From Saccharum officinarum (lineage: Eukaryota; Streptophyta; Magnoliopsida; Poales; Poaceae): a stretch of DNA of 64,000 nucleotides. The notes beneath the pieces are model-generated. The model did no database searches, was not told the origin of the DNA, and saw only the letters and a list, made by a program, of their open reading frames with translations. How positions within the stretch are numbered: position 1 is the first letter of the stretch; each line of letters starts with the position of its first letter. A program made the translations under genes and the position numbers. Positions 37,044 through 50,334 of the stretch are shown here, piece after piece. The stretch is taken from the NCBI GenBank assembly GCA_020631735.1, contig CM036168.1, forward strand, positions 101,824,036-101,888,035, read 5' to 3'.

Positions 37044-40000
37044 CTAATCTGTAGAAGTTGCTCCTGAGAAGCTGCTTTGTTTCTCTAAGGCCAAAACCTT
37101 CCGTCGCTTGTAATGCCTTTCTGTTTTTGCATCACCGGGGATAACTCTTTCATTCTCTTCCAAGGTCCTATCAGACGCAGGCCTTTTCTCAGACAAGCCA
37201 TTCCTTGGCGTGGAAGGTCTATCTACAAGTTCGCAGGTGCCATCAAGCAGAGGCAATTCAGCATCAGAAGATGTGTTCTTGGAAACTGTTTCGTTCTTCG
37301 TGCTACAGGGTAAATCTAGTGATAGAATCACACCATCAGTGCAGGTTGTGTCATCTTCACAAGGAAGAACACTGTCAGTTGCTAAATATTTGTCAGCACC
37401 CTGACCATCAGCATTTAAATCGCTCTTATTTCCACAATCACCTGCTATTGTTTGGTCAGTGTTTCCCTCGCTCTCGTCACGGAAAACTGTACTACCACCA
37501 GTAATACTATTATCAGTATTTCCATCTTTCAACTCAGAGCTATCCTTGGCATTTATCTCACTTTCATGTGCACAGTCATCTGCCACTACTTTGTCAATAT
37601 TTTCCTCTTTTAAGTCTGAGGAAGCTGTGCTAACACCAGTAATACCACTGTCCGTATTTCCTATTTTCAACTCAGAGCTACCATTGGCATTTATATCACT
37701 TTCATGTCCAGAGGCACCTGCCACTACTTTCTCAATATTTCCTTCTTTTAAGTCTGAGGAAGCTGTGCTAACACCAGTCATACCATTGTCCGCATTTCCC
37801 TCTGGCAACTGCAATGAAACATACAGCTCACCATGATTGACATTGCTTGCAGTTGGGTTAATACTCTTCACATCTTCAATGATTGCATTGTCTACAACAT
37901 TTTTGCCAATATCACCTAGTGTGACTGAATCCAGATCATCATGAGGATCGAAACAATCACCTTCAGCTGTCATTCTTTCTGGATTTGGTCCATTGTCATC
38001 TTTGCTCGAGTCAAACATCATAACATAATCCATATCTTGAGAAGGTATAAAGCACTCATCCCCAACTTCTATGCTTTTTTTAAAGGACTGTTCTTTGCTG
38101 GTAATTTTCTGAGCAAAAATTTCAGAGATTGAGCAGCTTGTAGAAACCATAATATCCTGCACCTCAGCTTCTGCTTGGCTGTGAACTTTTTGGTCATTGT
38201 CCAGAGAAAGAAACAAAGACTTCTCATTTTCCTTATCTGTTACCACATGATTTGATTCCTTGAGCACTTCATCATCTTCTGGGGCATATGATCTCATATT
38301 AAGTTGACTGCTAGATACAAGTGGCTCATTTTTCCCATCCTGGCTTGACAAGCAAACAATAGTATCCTTGACTGAAGCACACACCTGCTACCAAACAATA
38401 TAATACATCATGGTATCAGTAATCAAGATCAAGCAAAGTAAAATAGGAGTTTAAACTTATCAGCTAATAACTATACCTCTGACTCTTGTAGATTCTGTAC
38501 ATCGACAATTGGAACACTTACAGTGTCCAACATGCATCCAGAAGTAGGTAGCCCCTTTTCTTTGGAATCATTTAAACAGATGGACTTGGATGGCTGAATT
38601 TCATGAGTCCCGTCATCAACTGTGCAAACTGTTTCAGGTTCACCAGCAGAGCACCTCTGAGCACGAAACTCTCTAGTTGGTTCCAGTTCAGCATTTGAGC
38701 ATCTTTGATGTCTTTCATCAAGCTGCTCACCACCACAAGCTAGCATGGGATGATTCTGAAAAGATCCAGTCACCAGCTCAAGAATTAACTTTCGGACCAC
38801 CGAACGCTTGAGAGAAGCTTCAGGGGGTGGAAACCAATCATCACTAAGCTGAAAAGTATATTAAGAGTGAAAGTTCAAGAAATTAATACACCTGTTAAAA
38901 TCCGAACTCAAAATATTTCAGAGTATGACTTTGCTCTTCAAGGATATTGTGATGACTCAATTTGAAGAAAAACCAGAATTAAATGGCCAAAGCACAGACA
39001 AAATAGTGAAAGAAAAAGAAAGCCGTAGTCAAACAAAACTAATGCCAAGGAAAAGTTTTACTAACAAAAGCTATAAAAGGATGTAAAGGTGGAACAAGGA
39101 ACAAGTGAAGGTGACCTGTTTATACATAAATGTTCAGACAATATCTATCATTGTAATTTAACTACGAATTTGAATATCAAACACTCATAATTCTGTGAGA
39201 TTGTAAATATTCATATTGTTTGACTTGTGTAATTCACCAACTGTACTTAGGTTAGAGCAGTGCAATTTTCAGTGACTTAATTGATAATTGTACTACAATA
39301 TTTCCAACATATGAAGGCACATCAGGATTATAGTTGAATATAATAATAATAAAAATGCAAATTAAGTAAACATCCACTATCGAAAATTCTTAGCACCCAT
39401 AGATTATACAACAATAATAAAGAAACAGTTAGCACAGTTCTGACAGAGTTCATAACGGCAACAACATTGAGCTTGAAGACCAAGCAAACTACTTGCTTCA
39501 GAATGGCAGAGAAACAGTAGGATGCCATTAAACAACAAAGAAAACAAATTAAGACTTTGGAACTCACAAAGCCAGATAATACATCAATCTTCAGAGGGTT
39601 GAAGTTACTTGGAGCATCTGTCAAAAATAGTTCCACATAATGGAGCAAGAACAAGCCACAATCATATGAATTATCCTGCTGAGGGAGCTGCACCGCAAAT
39701 AGAACATAATTGGATTACAATCCAAAATTAAAACTGCTAGAAGATGTGTCTCAATTGATTTGGTCTAACCCTAGAAGGGTAGCTATATAGGTAGCCATAC
39801 ATGGGCCTCATGGGCCTAGCCTCATAGGCCTAATATACTCATAATCCAACACCCCCCGCAGTCTAAACTACCGGCGCAGCGGAGTTCCAGACTGGACAGG
39901 AAAGAAGAAAGAACACACACAAGCCCCCCACAGACGCAACTAGCCACTGGTGATGTTGAGGCTAGAGCGAAACTCAGTGAAGGTCGTGGACGGGAGGCCT

Positions 40001-43000
40001 TTGGTGAAGATGTCCGCGAACTGGGAGGTGGTCGGAACATGAAGAACCCGGACCTCGCCGAGGGCAACCCGATCCCGAACAAAGTGTAGGTCGATCTCCA
40101 CGTGCTTCGTCCGCTGGTGTTGGATGGGGTTGGTGGAGAGGTAGACCGCACTGACATTGTCGCATTAGATCAGTGTGCTCCGGGAGGGCGGAGTGTGGAG
40201 CTCGGCGAGAAGCTGCCGGAGCCAGGAGACCTCAGCCACGCCGTTAGCGACAGCGCGGTACTCCGCCTCGGCACTGGACCGGGAGACCACACGCTGACGC
40301 TTAGACGACCAGGACACCAGGTTGCCGCCCAAGAAGACAGCGTAGCCGGAGGTGGAGCGCCGAGTGTCTGGGCACCCCGCCCAGTCAGCGTCAGTGTAGA
40401 CGACAAGGTCGGCGGAGGAGGACCGGTGAAGTAGGAGGCCGTAGTCGATCGTGCCCCGGAGGTAGCGGAGGAGGCGCTTGAGAGCCGTGAGGTGGGGCTC
40501 CCGAGGATCATGCATGTGAAGACAGATCTGCTGAACTGCATAGGTGATGTCCGGCCGGGTGAAGGTGAGGTACTAAAGGGCACCAGCAAGACTCCTGTAT
40601 GCAGTGGGATCAGACACTGGGGGCCCTCAGCCTCTGACAGCTTGCCCTGAGTATGAACCGGAGTGGAGCAGGGGTTGCAGTTAGTCATCCCAACCCGCTC
40701 CAGGATATCCCGAGTATACTGCCGCTGGTGAAGAAGTAACCCGGCAGGACGAGGCACAACAGTGACCCCGAGGAAATGGTGGAGCACACCCAGATCCTTC
40801 ATAGCAAACTCCTGCTGAAGAGCGGCAATGACCCGGCGGAGAAAGGGCTCACTGGAGGCTGTGAGGACAATGTCATCAACATAGAGCAGCAAGTACGCAG
40901 TGTCAGCCCTATGGTGATAGATAAACAGAGATGTATCAGACTTGGCCTCCACAAACCCCAGAGTCAGCAGGAAAGCAGCAAACCGATGGTTCCACGCCCG
41001 GGGTGCCTGCTTGAGGCCGTAGAGAGATCTGTTGAGCCGGCAAACCATGTCAGGACGAGAGGAATCAACGAACCCCGCCGGCTGACTGCAGTACACCGTC
41101 TCGGTGAGAAGGCCGTGCAGAAAAGCATTCTTGACGTCCAGTTGATGGATGGGCCATGAGCGAGCAAGCGCCAACGAGAGCACGGTGCAGACGGTGGCCG
41201 GCTTAACCACCGGGCTGAAGGTCTCATCATAGTCAACCCCAGGGCGCTGAGTGAAACCCCGGAGAACTCAGCGAGCTTTGTAGCGCTCGAGAGTGTCATC
41301 AGCCCGACACTTGTGGGTCCAGATCCACTTGCCGGTGACGACATTGGAGCCCGGTGGCCGGGGCACCAACTCCCACGTTTGGTTGGCGAGAAGCGCGGCG
41401 TACTCCTCTTCCATCGCGCGGCGCCAGTGAGGATCCAACAGGGCGTCACGGACGGAAGAGGGTACCGGGGAGACCGGCGCGTCGTCGGTCGATGCCGCAA
41501 GGGCCCGGGGTGGCAAAGTGCCAGCCGCGTGCCGTGTCACCATCGGGTGAACATGTCGCGGGTGTCGGTGAAGAAGCGGCGGGTGGTAGACCGGCGGTGC
41601 ATCACGGGCCGGCGGGGACTGAGGCGGTGGTGTAGGTGTCCCCGGCGGAGACGGGACCGTGAGTGGCGGCGGCGGCGGCCTGCGCTGGTACACCCGTATC
41701 GGCGCAGCGAACCACGAAGGAGGTGCCGGCGCATCGGGCGACCGGCATGCCCCCCCCCCCGGGGCAGTATCGGGGAGCGAGGTCCCCGGAGCTGCACCAG
41801 ACGGAGAGGTCGGAGCCGCGGCAGAGGACGACGGGCCCGGACCATCCGGGGAGTCGGGACAGGTGGCCGGCAAGGAGCGCGGCGAAGCAGTACCGAGGAG
41901 GGGTACCGAAAAGAGCGTGGTGTGGCGTAGGAGCGGGACAGGCAGTGGAAGGAAGGCGGTTGAGGAGGTAGGTGGAGGTGTGCAAGCCCTCAGCCCAAAA
42001 GCGAGCAGGGAGCGAGGCCTAAAACAGAAGGGTGCGCACGGTGTCGTTGGTGGTGCGAATCATGCGTTCTGCCTTGCCATTCTGGGAAGAGGTATATGGG
42101 CAAGACATGCGCAACTGAACACCGTGAGAGAGAAAGAAGGCACGGGAGGTGGAGTTATCAAACTCGCGACCATTGTCACACTGGACGGCCTTGATGGTGA
42201 GGCCGAACTGTGTGGACACCCAAGTGAAGAAGTGCAGGAGCGTGGAGAAAGTATCAGACTTCGCACGCAGGGGAAAAGTCCACGAATAATGCGAAAAATC
42301 ATCGACCACCACAAGATAGTACTTATAACCAGAAATACTGATCACAAGAGATGTCCATAGGTCGCAATGTACAAGATCAAAAATGCGGGCCGCATGTGAA
42401 GTAGAACTATGAAAAGGAAGACGAACATGTCGGCCCAATTGGCACGCATGACACAAATGCTCATCAGGAGCTCGAGTACATGGAAGACCGGAGCTACGAC
42501 TGAGCTGTATCAGGGCATCACGTCCAGGATGGCCGAGGCGCCGGTGCCAAGTGGTAGAGGAAGTAGAGGCGGCGAAAGCAGCTGACAAAACAGACGGCGA
42601 AGTAGAAGAAGTAGCCGCCGGGAAGCGAAGAGTGTAAAGGGGCCTGGTGCTGTCACATCGGAGCAGAGGACGCCGGGAAGCCAAATCCTTTACAGTAAGA
42701 CCAGAAGAGTCAAACTCCACAGAACAAGAATTGTCAGCTGTAAAACGACGAATAAAAAGAAGGTGGTGAACCATAGGAGCAACAAGAACATCAGGAAGAC
42801 GAAAGGAGCCATGAGCACCGGCGGTACCCACAGACGTGACAGGAAGACACGAACCATTTGCGACCATAATGGACGAATGAAGAGAAGAAGAGGGAGAGTG
42901 GACAGACGAAAGTATACCAGGGTCAGGGGTGGTGTGGTAGGTGGCACCCGAGTCGGCGATCCACTCCGGTCCGACAGGAGGTGTCAAGCCCATGGTGCTG

Positions 43001-46000
43001 AACGAGCGAGCCAAGACCGCCTGGTCCCATCCCGCAACCCCAGGAGGGGTGCCGGCAGGTGCAGCCCACTGTGACGTAGGGAAGACGCCGGGAGGTGGAG
43101 CGCCAGTGAGCATGGCCACCGGTGGACGAGGCTCGCCACCGGGAGTATGGTAGGGCCACATAGAGATGTGCCCTGACCACGGGTTGTGGAACGAAGGCCA
43201 TGGAGTCCCCTGTGGTGCCGTCGGCGCATGGTTGCCCCCGCCACGCCCCCCCCAACGTCCAGTGCCGCGGCGACGGCGACCGCCACGCCGCCCCCCCCCC
43301 CCCGCTCGGCCCAGAGGGAGGAGGACCAAGAAGGGACAACGGCGGCGTAGCGGACGGACGCGGGGAAGCGAACGGACGCGGTGGAGTGGCCGCGAGGGCC
43401 GTCGAGGACCCCGGTGCGGTAGCTGACCCAGGCTGGAGGCCCTGAGTCAGCTCCTCCATGACAAGATCGTCACGGACCTGGAGGAAGGTGGGGAAGGGGC
43501 GCTGGCGGGTGATCCATGTCCTGAGGTGGGCGTAGCGGTCGCTGAGCCCGCGGAGGACATTGAGGACCAGGATGCGGTCCTCCACGGGCCAGCCCAGGTC
43601 ACCGAGGGAGTCTGCCATGGTCTTCATCTTCCGGCAGAACTCGCCAACAGTGAGGTCACCCTGGACGAAGGTCCGGAAGCTCGTATCGAGCCGCAGAGCC
43701 CTGGCCTCGGCATTGCCGAGAAACTGGCCCTCGAGCGCCAGCCAGGCCTGTCGAGCATCTGTCGTGTCGCGGACGAGGTCGTGGAGGTCGACGGAGATCG
43801 TCCCGATGATCCACGAGAGGACGATGCTGTCAAGGCGCAGCCACGAGGGGGTCTGGGCCGCGACCGAGGCATCGACGAGGACGTGGTCGTCAAGGGCGTA
43901 GCGGTGGAGGGTGAGGAGGACCAGGTCTCGCCAACGGGCGTAGGAAGGCGACTCGGGCTCGAGAACCACCGGGACAAGCAGGCGGATGTTCTGAACACCC
44001 CCGGCCTGGTAGTGGAGCTGCGTCACGAGCGGATCGGCCGGATCGTGCCAGATGACCGCTGTGGTGGACGCGCGGTGGCCCGTCGAGCCAGAGGAGGTAG
44101 CCCCGAGGTCGTTGTAGACGGGAGGAACGAGGCGCTGCTCCACGTCAGCGATCTGACGGGCCAGGGCATCGGCCGCATCCTGCTCACGCTCCCAGGCGAG
44201 GGCCGCCGCGCGGACACGAGCCTGGCCCTAAGCAGCTGCAGCATGAGCGGCGACGAGTGCAGCAGCGAGAGTAGGAGCAGCACGACCGGGGTAGGGGATG
44301 GTCGGCGGCGGCTGAGGTAGGGTATGGAAAGCGTGAACGCCATCAGTGGCCGCCGCCACCGGGAGGAAAGCGCCTGGGAAGAGGCCACCGGCGTCCAGGG
44401 CGCCTGGAAGATGTCCGGCAGCGTCCAGTCCCGCGCCGGGGAGGTGAGCGGCGTCGGCGGGCGGCTCGGCAGCAGCGGCGCCCGGGCCCGCGGCTGCGGC
44501 ACCCGCGGCAGCGGCTCCCGTGCCCGCAGCAGCAAGGGCGGCTGCAGCGCCGGGGAGGAGGGCGGCGGTGGGAGCGGCGGGAGCTGCACCCTGGCCGGCC
44601 GCGCGCCCAGCGGCAGGAGCAGCCGCGCCCAGGGCGGCAGGGGCGGCAGCAGCATGGCCGGCTGCGCGCCCAGCGGCGGGAGCAGCCGCGCCTAGGGCGG
44701 CAAGGGCGGCGGCAGCATGGCCGGCCGCGCGCCCAGCGGCGGGAGCAGTCGCGCCCAGGGCGGCAGGGGGCGGGCAGGCGGCTGGTCCGGCGGCTGCAGG
44801 GGTAGGGGCAGCGGCAGCAGAGGGTGGAGCGGCAATCTGCGCCCAGGAAGAGGAAGGTAGGGGTGGGAAGGTATGGAAGTAGGAAGGAAGGGGAGGAGGA
44901 GGCCGGCCAACCATGGAGATGGCGGCGGCGGCGCCAGCCAGGGGGCGGCGGCTGGGGGAGGGAAGGAAGAGGAAAACCTAGGCTGCTGATACCATGCTAG
45001 AAGATGTGTCTCAATTGATTTGGGCTAACCCTATAAGGGTAGCTATATAGGTAGCCATACATGGGCCTCATGGGCCTAATATACTCATAATCCAACAAAA
45101 ACACCAAAGTTATAGAAAAGGTCAAATTCTAAGTGTTGGTTAGCATACATGTAAAAGGTTGTGATCGCATGTGATTGTGACAGCCCAATAGCATATGCAA
45201 TTATGTCTTCATTCAAGCTATTCACATTAGCAAGCCAGATCATCCACTAACATACATTTAGTTGTCAACATCAGCGTGCTACACCATCCACTAACATGCA
45301 TTATGATATTTATCTATTCATGTAAGTAAATATAAGTAGTATAATTTCATTTCAAATCATCTGCAATTCCCGCATTCGAAGTATCCTTCTAATTCTTTAA
45401 ATGCATATACCATGCTCACTATAAACCACCACACAAAAATTTGGCAGTACACATTCATGGGAGAAAAACAGTGTTAACTGTGGCCAGGATTTTTTCTCCT
45501 TAAAAATGTGATAAACCAAATAAACCAACACTTTGTACATATAAGCAGAAGTGTACCATGAAACAAGTCCAGACATAAATTCATGCAGGGAAGGATAAGC
45601 CATTCATGCAGGGAAGGATAAGCCAAGATCAGCGAATATACAATGTGCATGATCAAAGGAATTCAGTCAAGCAGTCTATTGACTGCAATTTCAGTTGAAA
45701 TAGAGAGCATCTGATCAACTTAATCTAATGCAAATTAGACAATTAGCAGATGTTTATGCCAACAATTGGCATATTTTGTACACAAAGATTGATAGTCTTT
45801 GATTACCCAAAAATTGCTAGATACATGGAAAGAATATGAATTAGGATGCAAGCGTGAACAAAAATCCTGTCCAAACTAGGGGTTTGTTACAAATACCCTG
45901 AAAAATCAATCATCCACGACACGAAGTAATAACACAAATCTATCTCCACCACTATTTGTATTTATAGATTAAAGATTCAAAGTTCCTGCACTCTTCAAAC

Positions 46001-49000
46001 AACAAATGAAAATCTGAAGCCACAGAACTGAATGGTACTTTTAAGAATTTCACCTAGGGATTTAGAACAGGTAATGAAACTTATTATGTACGAACCTCAA
46101 GGGAGACAAATCTCAAGTTCAAGAACTTGTCTGAATGATCTGATGCTGATTCAGGGTGCCTTTCCTTCCACTCTTCCCATAAATAACTGTGGCAGAGAGA
46201 ATCAAACATCACATAGGATCCACCAGATATTGATCACAGAGTGTGGATTGACAAAAGAAACAGAAGTTATGGGCCAAAGAACCATCATTCTCAGTTAGTG
46301 CCCTGATCAAAATAGATGTTGTATAGAACTGACTGTTACCTTTTTGTAGGTAAGCCACAGTCACTGCTAAATCTAACCCAGGCAATCTATGACCCAGAAA
46401 AATCTTCATACCGAAGTTCAGGTAGTAGGAGTGCTGTTTTTAAATCCCATCTCACCCCACCCCACCACAAACAACCCCCACACCCCCCCCCCCCACCGCC
46501 CCCCCACCCCCCGCGCGAGGACCTTTACATCTTTTGTAAAGACCCTTCTTGTCAAAAGATCACTCTAGTGAATGACTGGTCATCACATAACCAAAGGGCA
46601 AGCGCTGTTCTCAACATTTTAAAATCAGAAAAATTGAAAGGAAATAGTTTGTGTGTGTTTTCAAATATCATCTGGATCCCTCAATCGTAAATACAATTAT
46701 GCACAGGTCAAACAAAAGTAGTAAATCTACCATGCCTCTGGAAATAGACTTACCTTTGAATGATGTCCTTGAGTCCAGTGTGACTTCCTTTAAGTGAATC
46801 CATGTGTAAAATGCATGGGAGTTTAGCTGAGACCTTTGCATCACCATCTGAAGCAAAACCACATTTTTAAAGAAAAAAAAACTACTAAAAACATGTCAAA
46901 GATGCCATTTTCAATTTATATGCATGCCTTCAAATGTCACCACTTCGCCAGGATAGCAAATGACAATTAAACTCCAATGCAAGCTGCAACAACGGCACAT
47001 AATAACAGTTTACATTGATTATCATCACATAAGCATAATTTTTGTTGTCAGAAGGTTCTTACTTGAAGTTGACAGGAATGAACAGAAAATCTTTGTCAAA
47101 TACATTTATTTTGCGGGTCCATTTGCGAACACGTAAGAAGGCTGCTCTACCTTCCGGAGCTCTCCCCTGATCTTTGTCAAGATCTGCCAGCTTGCGAAAA
47201 AAGAAGCTATTAAAGAAATGGTACCTGCGCTTCACGGTAGATTCAATTCTTGTGCTCAAGTATCTGCAGAACATAAATTAAGGACTCATTTAATGCGAGT
47301 AAAAACACTCTGCAGAACAACTTAAATGATACAAATAATAAAGAATGGCAACCATGTTTCTCTTACTGCTAATTAAGAAAGACAGACCTCATATATCAGA
47401 AACAATTTCCTTTTATAATTCATGCTATTTAAATTCTCATCTTAATAACTTGGAAACATCTTTGTTTCCATCCAGCGAAAGGGCCTCTAGCTGAGTTGAG
47501 TTCGTTAGGTGGCTTGAGTAGCACTCCTCAGGTCTTGAGTTCGACTCCCGTGGGAGCGAATTTTCAGGCTGGGGTTATAAAAAAAAAAAATTCCCTCATC
47601 TGTCTCACGGCAAAGCACAGATCTAAGGCCCGGCCCCGTTCATGGTCGTTCTCACATTGGCTACGGCTGTCTGCCCCCCGCGCCTCTCACCCCACACCCA
47701 AACCACCCCCCCCCCAAAAAAAACACTGCAGGTCGAGGTTTTTCTTTAGAACATACATCCACCCCCGGTTTTGAACCTATTTGAGTGGAACTTTGTGTGC
47801 CAGGGTTTTTTTTCCTTGAAACGGCCTTGCAGTCAGTGTTCTCTCCAGTTGTTTGTTCAAGATTTTTTTGGGGGGAAGGGGGGGGGTTCCTTTCCTATCA
47901 TGACTTCTGGGGAGCAGTGACTTTTCAGCACACATAAAGAGCAATTTTTTATACAAACATAACATGTAATTTCATATCATGTTTGGGGCATGAGAATTGT
48001 TACAGTAATCTTATAAATCTGCATTAGGCAGCCAGGCATTAAAATAGTCGAGAAACAGAGCATATCCAAATGCAAGGAAAAGTAGTAAACATGGTTTAAT
48101 GCACACTGTTCTCAATACATGTGTCATTTTTAATCTTCAATTCTTCATACACCTCAACAAGTGGAATATTTAACTTGTCATCAAGAATCTAATTTAAAGT
48201 CTTCGGTCCTTTGCTTAGATTAAAGTACGAAAAAAAGTTGAAAATTCTTCATACACCTCAACAAGTGGAATATTTAACTTGTCATCAAGAATCTAATTTA
48301 AAGTCTTCGGTCCTTTGCTTAGATTAAAGTACAAAAAAAAAGTTGAAAGATTCAAAAGTTCCTACTTTCTGGTATCAAACCATAATGCAGCAACCAGCTG
48401 CATAATGAGTGACAAATTTCAACACAAACACACACAAAAATAACAATTTCCACCACAATCAACTTAAGGCAGCAAAAATATATGTGCTTGGAAAAAAAAC
48501 AGGAAACAAGGTGTACAAATATTACTAGCAGTACAAAAATGTAATAGGATATTTAACAACTAAAACTATAACGACAAGATGCTGTCCAACAAAAGGTTCA
48601 ACCTACTTGATATAAAAGTCAATTATTGTATCATTGACAAAGGTTTCAGGAAGTAGAAGCTCAACATCTCTTTTGCTAATGGAAACAGCATCAGGATCTC
48701 CTTGGGGATAAATAACATCTTCAAAGTCCTCAGTGCTGAACCAATGAAAACAAATAACAGGAAAAAAAATAAGTATAACAAGTTCAAATTGCCAAACATG
48801 CAAAAATAACTTTAGCCTCTGAGTACATAGATGCTTCAAGTTAATAATAGCACAGGCAGAACAGAACATATACATATTTGCCTTACTGGAAATATTGCCT
48901 CAAATAGAGTTCGAGTATAGTAAAGAATATCCTTTGTCAGGATGTGAAATACAAACTAAAATGGAGATACAATGCTGTGAAATTTATCATGGCATAAACA

Positions 49001-50263
49001 TTGTCAATATGACCACTGACATGAATGTTGTGAAGCCTTAAGTTTTTTAGGTATCAAGACTTCTCACAAAAAAAGGGAAAAATAACAGGCAAGACGGAGA
49101 ACAAATTGTGCAATTGTCATATAATCACCTGGAAAAGTATTGCCTGGGGAAGAACAGACAGGGTTCGATGCTCCAATTCTCCAATGCAAAATCATCTCTG
49201 AAAAATGTGTGCAATTAAACAATACAATTGTTAAAGTAGTCACAATACAACAGCCAAAATTGAAATTGATCTTTAAAAAGGTTCACATTAAGAGTGTAAA
49301 TAAGTAAACAAAAAAAATATCAAGCTGCTGACTACAATAATATTTACCCTGCCATGGTCTATGGCTCTATGCCCATGCTTGAGACTTGACATCCATATCC
49401 AAACAAAAGCCCAATACACTAGCATATTGTCCAAAAAATAACTAAAAGTTACTAGAGTCTGCAATTTGCAGCATGCATCACCTGGTAAATCAGCGAATGA
49501 AGAGCTCAATTTATTGCTTTACTTTCTGCTATGTGTTTGCCTGTCTAGACTTGGGGCCTGTTTGGAACCACTAGTGTTAAGCTAGCTCATAGCTGCTAAC
49601 TATTATCTAGCTAATTATTAGCAGGGGGCTGGGCTATTTGGATACACCAGCTAATAGGTGGCTGGATAGTTGGTTGGAGGTGTATGAACTATTAGCACCT
49701 CTCCACCAACAACTAATGAACTAAAGTAATTGTTAGCGTCTCTCCACCAACTAGGCCAGTTTGGACCCTCACCTATTCATTTAGCTGCTAACTGCAGCAC
49801 TAATGGATCCAAACAGGCCCTTATAAATTAACAGTTAATTCTAATAGACACTGCATATCCATGATTCATCATATTTCTCCACACCTGATAGATTAATATT
49901 TGCCAAATCTGAGCAATATCAAACTTAACAAAGTTTATTATAAATTTTGGATAGTGAATTGATAATTTGATATAACTACTGTTTGTTCTCTACCTAATAT
50001 GTTAGCACAAAAAACAAAACCATCTGCTCTAATTATTAAGGATAGCATGGTCAGTTAAGCACTCAGCAAGTACAAACGTTATCCCACAACTTACGATGGG
50101 ATGTCTTTCCATATTTCTTGATATCTTGGTCCCAGTTCCCAAATTTTCTGTTGTCTCCTTGGCCATTGTAAGTCATCAAGAGGAAATTGTGCTGTAACAG
50201 GTCCTGTCGAATATAAGAAGAAAATCAAGCTAGTTGGTAAGAAGCAAGGAGTATCTCAATCTC

Positions 50264-50334
<71 letters not shown>

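Larger units (their letters stand above)
39735..45097 (-). mobile_element. Ty1/copia retrotransposon, degenerate, in intron 12 of the SUMO-protease gene
   Basis: Terminal repeats at 39735-39851 and 44995-45097 (TGCTAGAAGATG to AATCCAACA on plus) flank a 5.1-kb interior; the 5-bp duplication AAAAC lies at 39730-39734 and 45098-45102. On the minus strand the primer site TGGTATCAGCAGCC follows the 5' LTR and a G tract (CTGCGGGGGG) precedes the 3' LTR. The gene order gag, protease, integrase, RT, RNase H is that of copia. It has the same orientation as the host gene. Frames are broken by at least four stops and three frameshifts, so it is not autonomous. Confidence 0.95.

Noticed and set aside
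41313..42360. Plus-strand frames of 205 and 233 codons
   Set aside because: Antisense shadows of the minus-strand copia pol; the minus strand shows the conserved protease, integrase and RT motifs.
43526..44320. Plus-strand 264-codon frame
   Set aside because: Shadow of the copia gag frame on the minus strand; no domain of its own.
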